A DNA stretch of 64,000 bases from assembly GCA_016710235.1 (NCBI GenBank), contig JADJLG010000001.1:609501-673500 (forward strand), read 5' to 3'. The stretch is from Saprospiraceae bacterium. Its GTDB lineage: Bacteria > Bacteroidota > Bacteroidia > Chitinophagales > Saprospiraceae. Within the stretch, counting starts at the first letter, position 1; each line of letters opens with the position of its first letter. The translations under genes were made by a program, and so were the position numbers. The notes under the pieces are model-generated. The model had not been told where the DNA came from. It saw only the letters and a program-made list of their open reading frames with translations, and did not search any database. Shown piece after piece: positions 9,077 through 17,400 of the stretch.

Positions 9077-12000
9077 CTATTTGAGATTTATTTTTTTATT
9101 TGGATACAATATTTGCATAGGTTCGTCATCATTTGAAACTAAAAGTGCATAATCCCCTGCAATATTAATTTGCTTCAGATCTTTAACATCTCTTGGAAGA
9201 AAAATACCTGAATCCGAATTATCAACACAATAAAATTTACCATCCTTATACTTCATCATTAATCCAATCGAAGCATCTGCCGGGGTAGTTTCAATTTCGA
9301 CTTGAAAATAATTACCTGCAACTGCAATTTCTTTTTCATCATCATGATCAAAATCTTGGATGACGATTCCTTGTATTGTAGAAATCTGAGCTAACTTGGG
9401 CAGAGGAATAGACTCAAACTTTCCTTGATTATTCAGAAAAAGTTTGCTTGAAAAGGTTTGTGCTGAGTGGTGTACTCCAGACTTCATCTTATCGCCTAAA
9501 ATGCCTTGCAAATTTGTTTCAGAAAAGGATTTATATGTAGGGTATTTGGTTTTTATAAATGGCATTTGTTCCTGGCTACATTGTTTACCTCTGATAGGTA
9601 CCAATTCTGAGTTATTGTACTTGGCAAGCACTACATCATATGTGCCGTTTTGATCGAAATCGTCGCAATAAACTGAAAAGGGTTTTTCTATCGAAGTGTG
9701 AAACTTATAATTCTCACCTAAATTTCCTCCAAACATATCAACGTCACCATCATTATCCAGATCATCTGCAATGATACAATTCCACCAACCGACTGAATTG
9801 TTAAATCCGAATTGACTTGCATCTATTTCCTTTAATCCGTCTGCTGAATAACTGTATAGTTTAATAGGCATCCATTCTCCTACAACTACAATCGTAGGTT
9901 TGTTTTCTATCAGCGAATTCACTTGCATCGCGTCTGTCACCATTCCCAGATTCCTAAGCATAGGCGCCTTGGAAACTGTTACATCCCTAAATTTTGCATT
10001 TCCCTTATTTTCAAATAGATATGAATTGGGAGCAAACGGGTATTTATCAGGTATTACTCGGCTTCCTCTCAATATATCCATGTCGCCATCAAAATCAAAA
10101 TCAAAATGAATAGCTACTCCTCCAGATTCCGTAATTGGTGGTAAACATTCGGAACACTTTTTGAAAAAGCCTTTGCCGTCATTGAGATAAAGTCTGTCTT
10201 GATAAAACTTACCCTGTGGAAACTCGGTACCGCCCGACACAACATATAGGTCCATATCACCATCGCCATCTGCATCAAAGATATCAGACGAAATATCTTC
10301 GTACGCCTTGTCTTTACTAATATCAGATTGAACGGATTTTTCAAAGTTACCTTGGTTTTTTTGGAAATAAACAGCTCCTTCAGCATCCTTTGCATTACCG
10401 ATAAAGAAATCCTCCAGCTTATCACCATTTAAATCTGCTACGCTAATTTCCGTTCCTTGTCTAGATAAACGATGAGGCAACAGAATCTGCTTATGAAAAT
10501 CATTAAAATCATTCTCCTTGTGCTGAAACACCGGAATTAAATCTTCTTTACTCCGATCTACAAATAACACTTGCTTTGTAGGGACTTGTGAATTTGGTGC
10601 TTTGGACTTAGAATAAGAAATCAAATGAACCTTATTTGCATCCGGATCTTTAACAACAGAAACCCTACCATCAGGCCAGGTGACCTTAATGCTTTTTGCT
10701 TTTTGTTTTTTACCTATCCCAAAATGAGTGTACTCCTCAGTACAGGACAGATATCCTCTCACCCTACGTACGGAAGCAAATTGATATTGACTTTTGTCCT
10801 CTTCCAATTGTATTTTAGATCCTAATCCGTCTTTATTACCAGGATAATCTACCAGTTTAACTCGAATAGAATTATTTTGCTCTTTATTGTTATTCCTGTA
10901 CAGAAAAGCATCGTCATCCACATTGTTTACCACAAGATCTAAATCACCATCATTGTCCAAATCAGCAGCAGCAGCACCATTGGAAAAACTGATCTGATCC
11001 ATACCCCAATCTTTCATAACCTTGGAGAAAGTGAAATTACCTTTGTTCTCAAAAATGTAATTGGTAGTTTTTATAGTTGGGAGCTTGCTGAGTAGATCAT
11101 CAATAGAATTAAATTGAGTTTTTGATTTCTTGAATTCTTGAATTAATGCATCCACGTCTCTGTCCATTACGTCCCTTTTATGACCAGTTGCTACAAATAG
11201 ATCCTTCAGACCATCATTATTTAAATCTACGATCAATGGCGCCCATGACCATTCCGTTTTATCTAAATTACACATATGGGCAATTTCACTATAGTATCCT
11301 TTGCCCTGATTGTATAATAAGGTGTTATGCATAAATTGAAAGGCAATGCCATACATTCTCAAACTATCAAATACAGCAGGGTTCATTGCAGGCATAGATG
11401 TTTTACTTCGTCGGTAATCTTCAGGTCTCATTTCAGTAATAAAAATATCTTCCCGACCGTCATTATCTATATCGCCAATATCTGCTCCCATAGAACTAAA
11501 AGAAATATGGTTCGCAATATTTTTCTCAGAATGTTTAAATGTTCCATTTTTTTGATTGATATAAACATAATCGTTCTCTGCAAAATCATTACACACATAC
11601 AAATCTTGGTACCCATCATCATTTATATCACCTGCGATTACATTCAAACCGTATGCATAATTCGGTTGTAGTCCTGCTATCGCAGTAATATTTGTAAACT
11701 TTTGACCCCCTTCATTTCTATACAATTGATCAGAGTAAAATCGATTATTTTCCTCCTTTCCTTTCACAAGGTTTACAAAACTATTATCGAATGTATTTGG
11801 CCGATTCGTAACATATAAATCAAGGTCACCGTCATTTTCCAAATCAAAAAATACTGCTGAAATAGAAATTCCCGGATCATTGATATTATACTTTGCTGCA
11901 CTTTCGATAAATGTTAAATTTCCTTGATTGATAAACAACAAATTTTCATTATCAGCCGTGTTCTCAAATGAGCCTCCTCGGCAGACATAGATATCATCCA

Positions 12001-12394
12001 ATCCATCACCATTTACATCAGAAATGGCAATACCATTTTTCCAACCACCATATATGTTGATTAACGCACTGGAACTTACATCTTTAAATTTAAAATCGCC
12101 AAGATTTAGATACAATTTATCACCGCTTTGATTGGAAGTAAAATATATATCTTGAAGTCCATCTTGATTAAAATCACTTATCCCAACCCCGCCTCCATTG
12201 TATAGATAAGCCAATTCAATTTGAAAATCTTGCGGCCTTTCTACGATAGCGTTTTTAAAGAAAATTCCTGATTCAGAAGCAGGTATTAAAGAAAACATTT
12301 TTTCAGAGTGAACTTGTTTTTCTAGGCTGCATGATATACAAGCCAAAAAACAAGTAGCTGAAAAAGTGTATAGCATCACTTTTTCCTTTTCCAT
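9077..12394 (-). CDS. FG-GAP/ASPIC (CRTAC1-like) surface lipoprotein, first of tandem array
   Basis: The frame extends to a TTG at 12427, but the ATG at 12394 gives a normal lipoprotein signal (MEKEKVMLYT...ACISC, Cys 22), so I chose it; an ATG at 12376 is also possible. The protein is then 1,105 residues. FG-GAP loops include DFNQDGLQDIYFTSN, DVNGDGLDDIYVCRGG, DLDNDGDLDLVVNN and DADGDGDMDLYVVSGG. The ASPIC domain near 530-600 shows RGYLSCTEEYTHFGIG and TWPDGRVS. It carries the same landmark motifs as the next two genes (RPEDYRRSKTSMP, RGKQCSQEQMPFIKTK). It leads a four-gene operon with spacings of 1, 34 and 27 bp. About 600 bp of non-coding DNA lies upstream; I saw no full TAnnTTTG promoter match there. 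Confidence 0.86.
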   Translation of the reverse strand: MEKEKVMLYTFSATCFLACISCSLEKQVHSEKMFSLIPASESGIFFKNAIVERPQDFQIELAYLYNGGGVGISDFNQDGLQDIYFTSNQSGDKLYLNLGDFKFKDVSSSALINIYGGWKNGIAISDVNGDGLDDIYVCRGGSFENTADNENLLFINQGNLTFIESAAKYNINDPGISISAVFFDLENDGDLDLYVTNRPNTFDNSFVNLVKGKEENNRFYSDQLYRNEGGQKFTNITAIAGLQPNYAYGLNVIAGDINDDGYQDLYVCNDFAENDYVYINQKNGTFKHSEKNIANHISFSSMGADIGDIDNDGREDIFITEMRPEDYRRSKTSMPAMNPAVFDSLRMYGIAFQFMHNTLLYNQGKGYYSEIAHMCNLDKTEWSWAPLIVDLNNDGLKDLFVATGHKRDVMDRDVDALIQEFKKSKTQFNSIDDLLSKLPTIKTTNYIFENKGNFTFSKVMKDWGMDQISFSNGAAAADLDNDGDLDLVVNNVDDDAFLYRNNNKEQNNSIRVKLVDYPGNKDGLGSKIQLEEDKSQYQFASVRRVRGYLSCTEEYTHFGIGKKQKAKSIKVTWPDGRVSVVKDPDANKVHLISYSKSKAPNSQVPTKQVLFVDRSKEDLIPVFQHKENDFNDFHKQILLPHRLSRQGTEISVADLNGDKLEDFFIGNAKDAEGAVYFQKNQGNFEKSVQSDISKDKAYEDISSDIFDADGDGDMDLYVVSGGTEFPQGKFYQDRLYLNDGKGFFKKCSECLPPITESGGVAIHFDFDFDGDMDILRGSRVIPDKYPFAPNSYLFENKGNAKFRDVTVSKAPMLRNLGMVTDAMQVNSLIENKPTIVVVGEWMPIKLYSYSADGLKEIDASQFGFNNSVGWWNCIIADDLDNDGDVDMFGGNLGENYKFHTSIEKPFSVYCDDFDQNGTYDVVLAKYNNSELVPIRGKQCSQEQMPFIKTKYPTYKSFSETNLQGILGDKMKSGVHHSAQTFSSKLFLNNQGKFESIPLPKLAQISTIQGIVIQDFDHDDEKEIAVAGNYFQVEIETTPADASIGLMMKYKDGKFYCVDNSDSGIFLPRDVKDLKQINIAGDYALLVSNDDEPMQILYPNKKINLK

Positions 12395-12994
12395 GATATA
12401 ATGATATGTATTAATTAAAATTTCCAATAATTAAAAAATTGATTGGTTTATAAACTGCAAATGGATTTCGGAACGCGGATTATAGTTGCTTTATGAAGTA
12501 AATCCATCACTGAAAGCCATGAAAAACTGCAGAGCGGCTCTAAATTATAATGTTTCTTCTGGAAATTTAAAAGGTGTTATATATAAAATTTTATAGTATT
12601 AATAAAACCCTGAATGCAATATTTTTATACATACAGACAAAAGAGTATATATCATTGACAAGGTAAACTATTGATTTAGAATGCCTTGTTCGTTGCTCCA
12701 ATCTAAATTTTGGAACTCGGGAATAAAGTAGCAACCAAAAAGGAAAACACCTATGTTCCAAAATTCAAATAATGTATAATTCTGGCTATTGACGTGGAAT
12801 GGTTCATGCATCATTATTTACAAACTAAATACATGAACTAAATCATCTTTTTTCAAATGGAAAAGAAGATTTACTGACGAATATCACCTCAAATAAGAGG
12901 ACTTAAAAATTCATTACTTTGAGAACTACATGAATTCCCAATATTTTTTTACTTCCCTTAGAAGGTTTCCTGACTTGAATCCTTGGATAAAAAA
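12395..12994. other. 600-bp non-coding stretch upstream of the FG-GAP operon
   Basis: No credible reading frame or tRNA is visible on either strand. The DNA is AT-rich and separates two minus-strand operons. It must hold the 3' end of the PorP transcript and the promoter and leader of the FG-GAP operon. The only clear structure is the inverted repeat at 12706-12765. A small dyad CCTC-N6-GAGG occurs near 12888-12902. On the minus strand no site matches both TTG and TAnnTTTG; the closest -7 candidate is one base off, near 12820. Confidence 0.5.
12706..12765. repeat. 11-bp perfect inverted repeat with 38-nt loop
   Basis: AATTTTGGAAC at 12706-12716 is the exact reverse complement of GTTCCAAAATT at 12755-12765. 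The loop is 38 nt. There is no T-tract next to it, so a simple intrinsic terminator is unlikely. It could be a structured leader, a small RNA or a protein-binding site; the sequence alone does not decide. Confidence 0.5.
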
Positions 12995-14005
12995 TTATTT
13001 ATTTTCCATTGAAGGAGGTGCCGTTTCCGGCATTGGTTCCTGCTTCATCATTTTCGGTTTCAATTTATATAAGTCTACCGAGAGTGTTAATTCGTGAGAA
13101 CCATTGTTGTATCCCTGGAAATCAGCATATGACTGATCATATGAATAGAAAAATTTAAACTTATCTAATCTCACTCCTCCTAAAAACACAAGTCTGTGTG
13201 AGGAGGGACCAAAACTATAAGTAAATCCTCCGAATAATTTTTCGTCCAGCATTTTCGCAATGATATTTACATCTGTACCGAAAGGTACGTCACTAATTTT
13301 TTTCAACCCTACAGACGGTTCAAGCACCATCCTGTAATCAGGCAATTTGAATCTTGCTCCCAGCAACGCGAAAAAATTCACAGGACGATCTGCATTACCG
13401 GTATTTGATGTGCTACTGGACTTATTGTCGAGTGCTGTTTCAACGATATGAGGTATTGAAACACCTAAAAAGTACTTTTGCGCTATATCGACATTGAATC
13501 CCAAATCCGCAGCAAAATATTTCTCTCCATTGAGTGCTTCGTTGATCGTCGGATCTGTTCCCTGATGCTGAGGGTCAGTAATGACGTCATTATCCAGGCT
13601 ATACTGTATATAAGAACCGGCTAAGCCCAGAGAAAACACATTTGATCCTGCCTTAAAATGATATGCATAATTTCCTTGTCCAATAAATCGATTTGCAACA
13701 CCATAATTCTCACTATATATGAGACCCCCAATTCCCATATTGTTTACTGGAGCTCCATTGATGCCTAAAGTAAATCCCTTTGGAGAATTCGGAAATCCAG
13801 CCCATTGGTCTCTATAATTGAGTAATATAGTAGAAACACCATCTGCTCCAGTGGCTGCAGGATTCACAAGAAATGGATTCAAATGGTAGTGGTTGTACAC
13901 AGCAGGTGTCTTGAGAGCCACAGCATAATCTTGTGCAGAGTTTCTCGTAATAGCTGATAATACAAATAATGCAGCTATTCCTATATTTTTAAAATTTATT
14001 TTCAT
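12995..14005 (-). CDS. PorP/SprF family type IX secretion outer-membrane protein
   Basis: 336 residues with a cleavable signal peptide ending near ITRNSAQ (residue ~25). The N-terminal YNHYHLNPFLVNPAATGADG and LLNYRDQWAGFPNSPKGFTL motifs are hallmarks of the PorP/SprF family. These proteins form outer-membrane beta-barrels that help secrete, or keep at the surface, T9SS substrates with type B sorting domains. The gene starts 34 bp after the 1,041-residue type B substrate gene ends, so the two form an operon, the usual genetic arrangement for a PorP/SprF protein and its client. The C-terminus ends in a proline- and methionine-rich tail (KMMKQEPMPETAPP). Confidence 0.92.
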   Translation of the reverse strand: MKINFKNIGIAALFVLSAITRNSAQDYAVALKTPAVYNHYHLNPFLVNPAATGADGVSTILLNYRDQWAGFPNSPKGFTLGINGAPVNNMGIGGLIYSENYGVANRFIGQGNYAYHFKAGSNVFSLGLAGSYIQYSLDNDVITDPQHQGTDPTINEALNGEKYFAADLGFNVDIAQKYFLGVSIPHIVETALDNKSSSTSNTGNADRPVNFFALLGARFKLPDYRMVLEPSVGLKKISDVPFGTDVNIIAKMLDEKLFGGFTYSFGPSSHRLVFLGGVRLDKFKFFYSYDQSYADFQGYNNGSHELTLSVDLYKLKPKMMKQEPMPETAPPSMENK

Positions 14006-14039
14006 CGCTTTCGATTTCTGATGATTAAATTGTTTAAAA

Positions 14040-17000
14040 TTATTTCACTATGGTGACAGTTCCTTTGTAGTAAACATCATTTTTACTACCCTCAGTGACT
14101 TTCATGACCCACATATAAGTTCCTTCGTTCAATTCATTACCATCATTATCAATACCTTCAAACTGATCGATATAATTTGATGCTGAAAAAACTAAATTTC
14201 CCCAGCGGTCAAAAATACTGAGGTAGTTTACATAATCCTGAGCACAACTGATCGTCATTCGATCATTCAGACCATCATTGTTAGGAGAAATGGCTAACAA
14301 CCCTTTGAAGCATTCTGCATTAGGACTTGTAACGCAAACTACAAATGATTCAGAAGATTGACAACCATTTACATCCGTTACAGAAAGATCACATCTTCCA
14401 TCTTCAAGAGCAATCGCAGTGCTTGTTGTTTCACCATTGCACCAAGAAAAAGTATATGGTGAAGTACCTCCAGTAATTAAAGCCTCATATTTACCGTCCG
14501 CTGTACTCTCGTCGGTTGCACAGCTTATTCGACGCAAGGAGATGGAGACTTTTCCTGGAGATGAAATGTTGATGCTGTTGCTCACAGCTGAACTTCCTGT
14601 GGCGTCAGTAACCGTCACTTTATAATTACCCGAACACAGCCCATCAGCGATATTGCTATTTAAAGTAGCATTATGCGACCACTTATAAGAATAAGGAGTG
14701 GCCCCACCTGATGGACTTAATATAATTTTCCCATCACAAACACCGAAGCACGTCACACCGCTTCCACCTGGTTTGTTATCTACTACAGGATTGATGCTGA
14801 TTGTATTGCCTCCTCCATTTGATTTTCTTGGAATGATGACTTCCAAACATTGGATACAGGAATTCCCGTCAGTCACACAAAGTGAATATGGGCCCGGAAA
14901 TGCGTTTCTCAATGCTGAAGCTCCACTCACTACATTACCGAGTGAATCTCTCCAAACATAACTGTAACTTGGGGTTCCACCGGAAGCTGATGCATCAGCA
15001 GCACCATCTGATCCGCTGGAAGGTAAAATATTATTTGCAACTAAATTGATCTTAGGTGGAGCTGACACAACAATGGTAGCTGTGATTGAGTTACTTGCAG
15101 CATCTGAAACTGTAACATGATACGTTCCAGCACATAAATTATTGACCGGATTTGTTACAGAACCAGCACTATCGTCCCATTTGTAGGTGAGTGTTCCTGT
15201 ACCTTTTGATACATATACCCTTGCAGATCCATTACATTCTCCAAAACATTTTATCTCAGTTGTTACTCTGATTGAGTCTAAAGTCAAGACTTTTGATGCA
15301 CAGTCCACTCTGAACGTATCTCGTTTTACACAAGATCTGGAATCACTAACTTTCAAGGCATAATTTCCACAAGGTACTCCAGCAATATTTTGTGTTGTGT
15401 ACAATACTGTTGAACCCGGTAATTTCACCCATTCGAATGTATATCCCGGTATTCCGCCGCTAGGATTCAATGTAATAGCACCGTCACCCCCAATATTCTC
15501 GTGGGTAATGCTGGCATTCGGCAGAATTTCTGTTGCCGCGCTGATCGTAACGATATCTGAAATAGCAATTTTTCCATCTGCATCAGTTACTCTCAATCTA
15601 TAACTGCCAGGACAAAGGTTAGTCGGGTCCTCTACATTCGAAACTGAAGATCCCCCTGTAGTCGGTATCCACTCATACTTGGCATATGGCATCCTTCCTC
15701 CGGTGGTTGTCATATTTGCTGCACCATTGCAAGCTTTGTAACATTTTTCTCCTGAAACTGAATTTCGGGTAACAGTAAGTGGAGCAGAAGCACAATTTAT
15801 AGTGACCAATCCGTCTGAAACACTTATATTAAAATTACTTCCAGCATTGTCCTCAAACTCAAATGTCCCACCGAAAGCAGTAATCCTTGGTGTAGTATTG
15901 TCAGGACAAGGACCCTGGACGTCAAAACATAGTCCAAATAAAGTACCTCCAGTTGGGATTGTATATGGATTTGCTGTAGCAATGTTCCAAACAACCCTAA
16001 CGATATCCTCACCCGGTACACGATTGATTGCACCACACCCAAAGTTAGGTAAGTTATTAGGTGACAAAACACAAGGCTGTTTCATGATCAACTTTGTGGT
16101 ATCAATACGGATTCCAAAAGCAAATGATTCCATATCGGTGAACCCATCAGCCTTAACTTTAATGCAAAATTCTGAACCTACAGCAGTCGTATCCAACGAG
16201 GTATATATTTTTAATGGCTTCGAAGCTTGTGTGATCGTAAGTTTACCAGCTGTAAGAGATACAGGAACAGTATTATTATTTACATCCACAAAATCCAATA
16301 AAGTAGGATTGCTCGAAAAATTAACATCGGTACTTGCACCTACGTTTCCTACTGCTGTCAGACACAGTTCAAAGATTACTTGATTATCAGGTAAGGTCAG
16401 CCCGGCGCCAGTACCATCATCCCACACAAATACAAGCCCCGAACTATCAGCTAAAGGATTGTAAGTGAGATTGTTGAGTGCTATAGCTTGAAGTTTATTA
16501 TACTTTGCCACATTCCGATCCCAACGGATTGATCCTTGGGCATTGAGGATGCTTTTAAAGTTCTTGACAGTAAATTTAATGCAAGCTACTCCTCCGGTTC
16601 CGGTTGTCTCTTGAGAACCGGTGATGATGAGTTCATTCCCTCCAGAGCTGCCTGGACAATTTGGTCCCAAAATTTTAATTTTGCCAATTCCTGAAATTGA
16701 GTCCACCGGGACTTCTTTCTCGTTTTTATCGAGGATTTCTATCCTTGCAATAGTCCCTGCAGTCAATCTGATTGCAGAACTATCACACTCTTTTCCGATT
16801 AATCTAAAACGAAGACCAAACAATTTAGTACCATCCGCAATCGTAACAGGATTAAAGTTTGGTTCATTCCAAGAAAAGGTTAATTGACCATTTTTAACAG
16901 CTGGAGCTGTCTTGTGGCTTGAATTTTCTATACTTCTCATCTCAACGGATTGATCCACTATGGTATCAAAGGCCAATACCAAGGAATCGTAAGCGACTCC

Positions 17001-17165
17001 AAACTGGGTAGCAATAATATCCTTGAAGTTTCGGGCTGAAACGCTCACTGTCACCAAATCACCTTTATTCCCGGTGGTTTGTTGAAAAGTAAGGCCCCAC
17101 TGAGCAAAAATTTGAGTTCCGAAAAGTGTGGAAAACACTAAGATTCCTAAGATTCTCTTTTTCAT
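14040..17165 (-). CDS. Cohesin-like/SprB-repeat surface protein with T9SS type B sorting domain
   Basis: 1,041 residues with a signal peptide ending ...FGTQIFAQ (~22). Three consecutive cohesin-like beta-sandwich domains follow (~22-165, ~177-312, ~316-460), each with the pattern of a strand-rich start, a DS/D.NV..Y central strand and an '...G.L..L.F' strand (TKLFGLRFRLIG, GGTLFGLCFDVQG). Next come about five to six SprB-type repeats of ~80 residues (CFGECNGSARVYVSKGTG, CFGVCDGKIILSPSGGATPY) with paired Cys and a 'LC.G.Y.v.VtDa' ending. The last ~85 residues are the type B tail (SPNNDGLNDRMTI, IFDRWGNLVFSA, NEGTYMWVMKV). It is probably secreted by T9SS and held outside the cell by the adjacent PorP/SprF protein. 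Possible roles are adhesion, gliding or a scaffold; the domains fit but no ligand is evident. Confidence 0.88.
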   Translation of the reverse strand: MKKRILGILVFSTLFGTQIFAQWGLTFQQTTGNKGDLVTVSVSARNFKDIIATQFGVAYDSLVLAFDTIVDQSVEMRSIENSSHKTAPAVKNGQLTFSWNEPNFNPVTIADGTKLFGLRFRLIGKECDSSAIRLTAGTIARIEILDKNEKEVPVDSISGIGKIKILGPNCPGSSGGNELIITGSQETTGTGGVACIKFTVKNFKSILNAQGSIRWDRNVAKYNKLQAIALNNLTYNPLADSSGLVFVWDDGTGAGLTLPDNQVIFELCLTAVGNVGASTDVNFSSNPTLLDFVDVNNNTVPVSLTAGKLTITQASKPLKIYTSLDTTAVGSEFCIKVKADGFTDMESFAFGIRIDTTKLIMKQPCVLSPNNLPNFGCGAINRVPGEDIVRVVWNIATANPYTIPTGGTLFGLCFDVQGPCPDNTTPRITAFGGTFEFEDNAGSNFNISVSDGLVTINCASAPLTVTRNSVSGEKCYKACNGAANMTTTGGRMPYAKYEWIPTTGGSSVSNVEDPTNLCPGSYRLRVTDADGKIAISDIVTISAATEILPNASITHENIGGDGAITLNPSGGIPGYTFEWVKLPGSTVLYTTQNIAGVPCGNYALKVSDSRSCVKRDTFRVDCASKVLTLDSIRVTTEIKCFGECNGSARVYVSKGTGTLTYKWDDSAGSVTNPVNNLCAGTYHVTVSDAASNSITATIVVSAPPKINLVANNILPSSGSDGAADASASGGTPSYSYVWRDSLGNVVSGASALRNAFPGPYSLCVTDGNSCIQCLEVIIPRKSNGGGNTISINPVVDNKPGGSGVTCFGVCDGKIILSPSGGATPYSYKWSHNATLNSNIADGLCSGNYKVTVTDATGSSAVSNSINISSPGKVSISLRRISCATDESTADGKYEALITGGTSPYTFSWCNGETTSTAIALEDGRCDLSVTDVNGCQSSESFVVCVTSPNAECFKGLLAISPNNDGLNDRMTISCAQDYVNYLSIFDRWGNLVFSASNYIDQFEGIDNDGNELNEGTYMWVMKVTEGSKNDVYYKGTVTIVK

Positions 17166-17196
17166 AAATTACTGAATTTGGGAGACATTCCTAAGA

Positions 17197-17226
17197 CAAA
17201 GATAGGAACAATCCACTAATAAACAA
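17197..17226 (-). promoter_or_regulatory. Bacteroidota-type promoter for the cohesin/PorP operon
   Basis: On the minus strand TATCTTTG (17197-17204) matches the -7 consensus TAnnTTTG, and TTG at 17224-17226 lies 19 nt upstream, the expected distance. The leader to the ATG at 17165 would be about 25-30 nt. No reading frame of note lies between. Confidence 0.65.
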
Positions 17227-17337
17227 TATGTATAAAATAAATATTTAATATTTAAAACACTATAAATTAAGATCCGAACAGGTGTAAGAGCTTGATAGAT
17301 GGATTTGCAAATTGACGGGAAACCAAGAGTATAATGC

Positions 17338-17371
17338 AAAAAGCCTGGAAATGTTGTCTCCATTTCCAGGC
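17338..17371 (-). terminator. Intrinsic terminator after the HYR/dockerin gene
   Basis: GCCTGGAAATG and CATTTCCAGGC (17343-17353 and 17361-17371) form a perfect 11-bp stem with a 7-nt loop. Read on the minus strand the stem is followed by TTTTT (17342-17338). It lies 30 bp past the stop codon at 17401 and before the next promoter, so it separates two minus-strand units. Confidence 0.88.
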
Positions 17372-17400
17372 AAAATAACACTGCATTTACTCAGTCCTTA

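Noticed and set aside
15802..16383. 193-codon plus-strand open frame opposite the cohesin-like domains
   Set aside because: It is the antisense of a well-supported repeat-rich coding region; its residues follow from the codon bias of the real gene and show no domain.
17169..17381. 70-codon minus-strand open frame between the cohesin gene and the HYR/dockerin gene
   Set aside because: It covers the promoter at 17197-17226 and the terminator at 17343-17371, has no signal or domain, and its composition looks like translated intergenic DNA.
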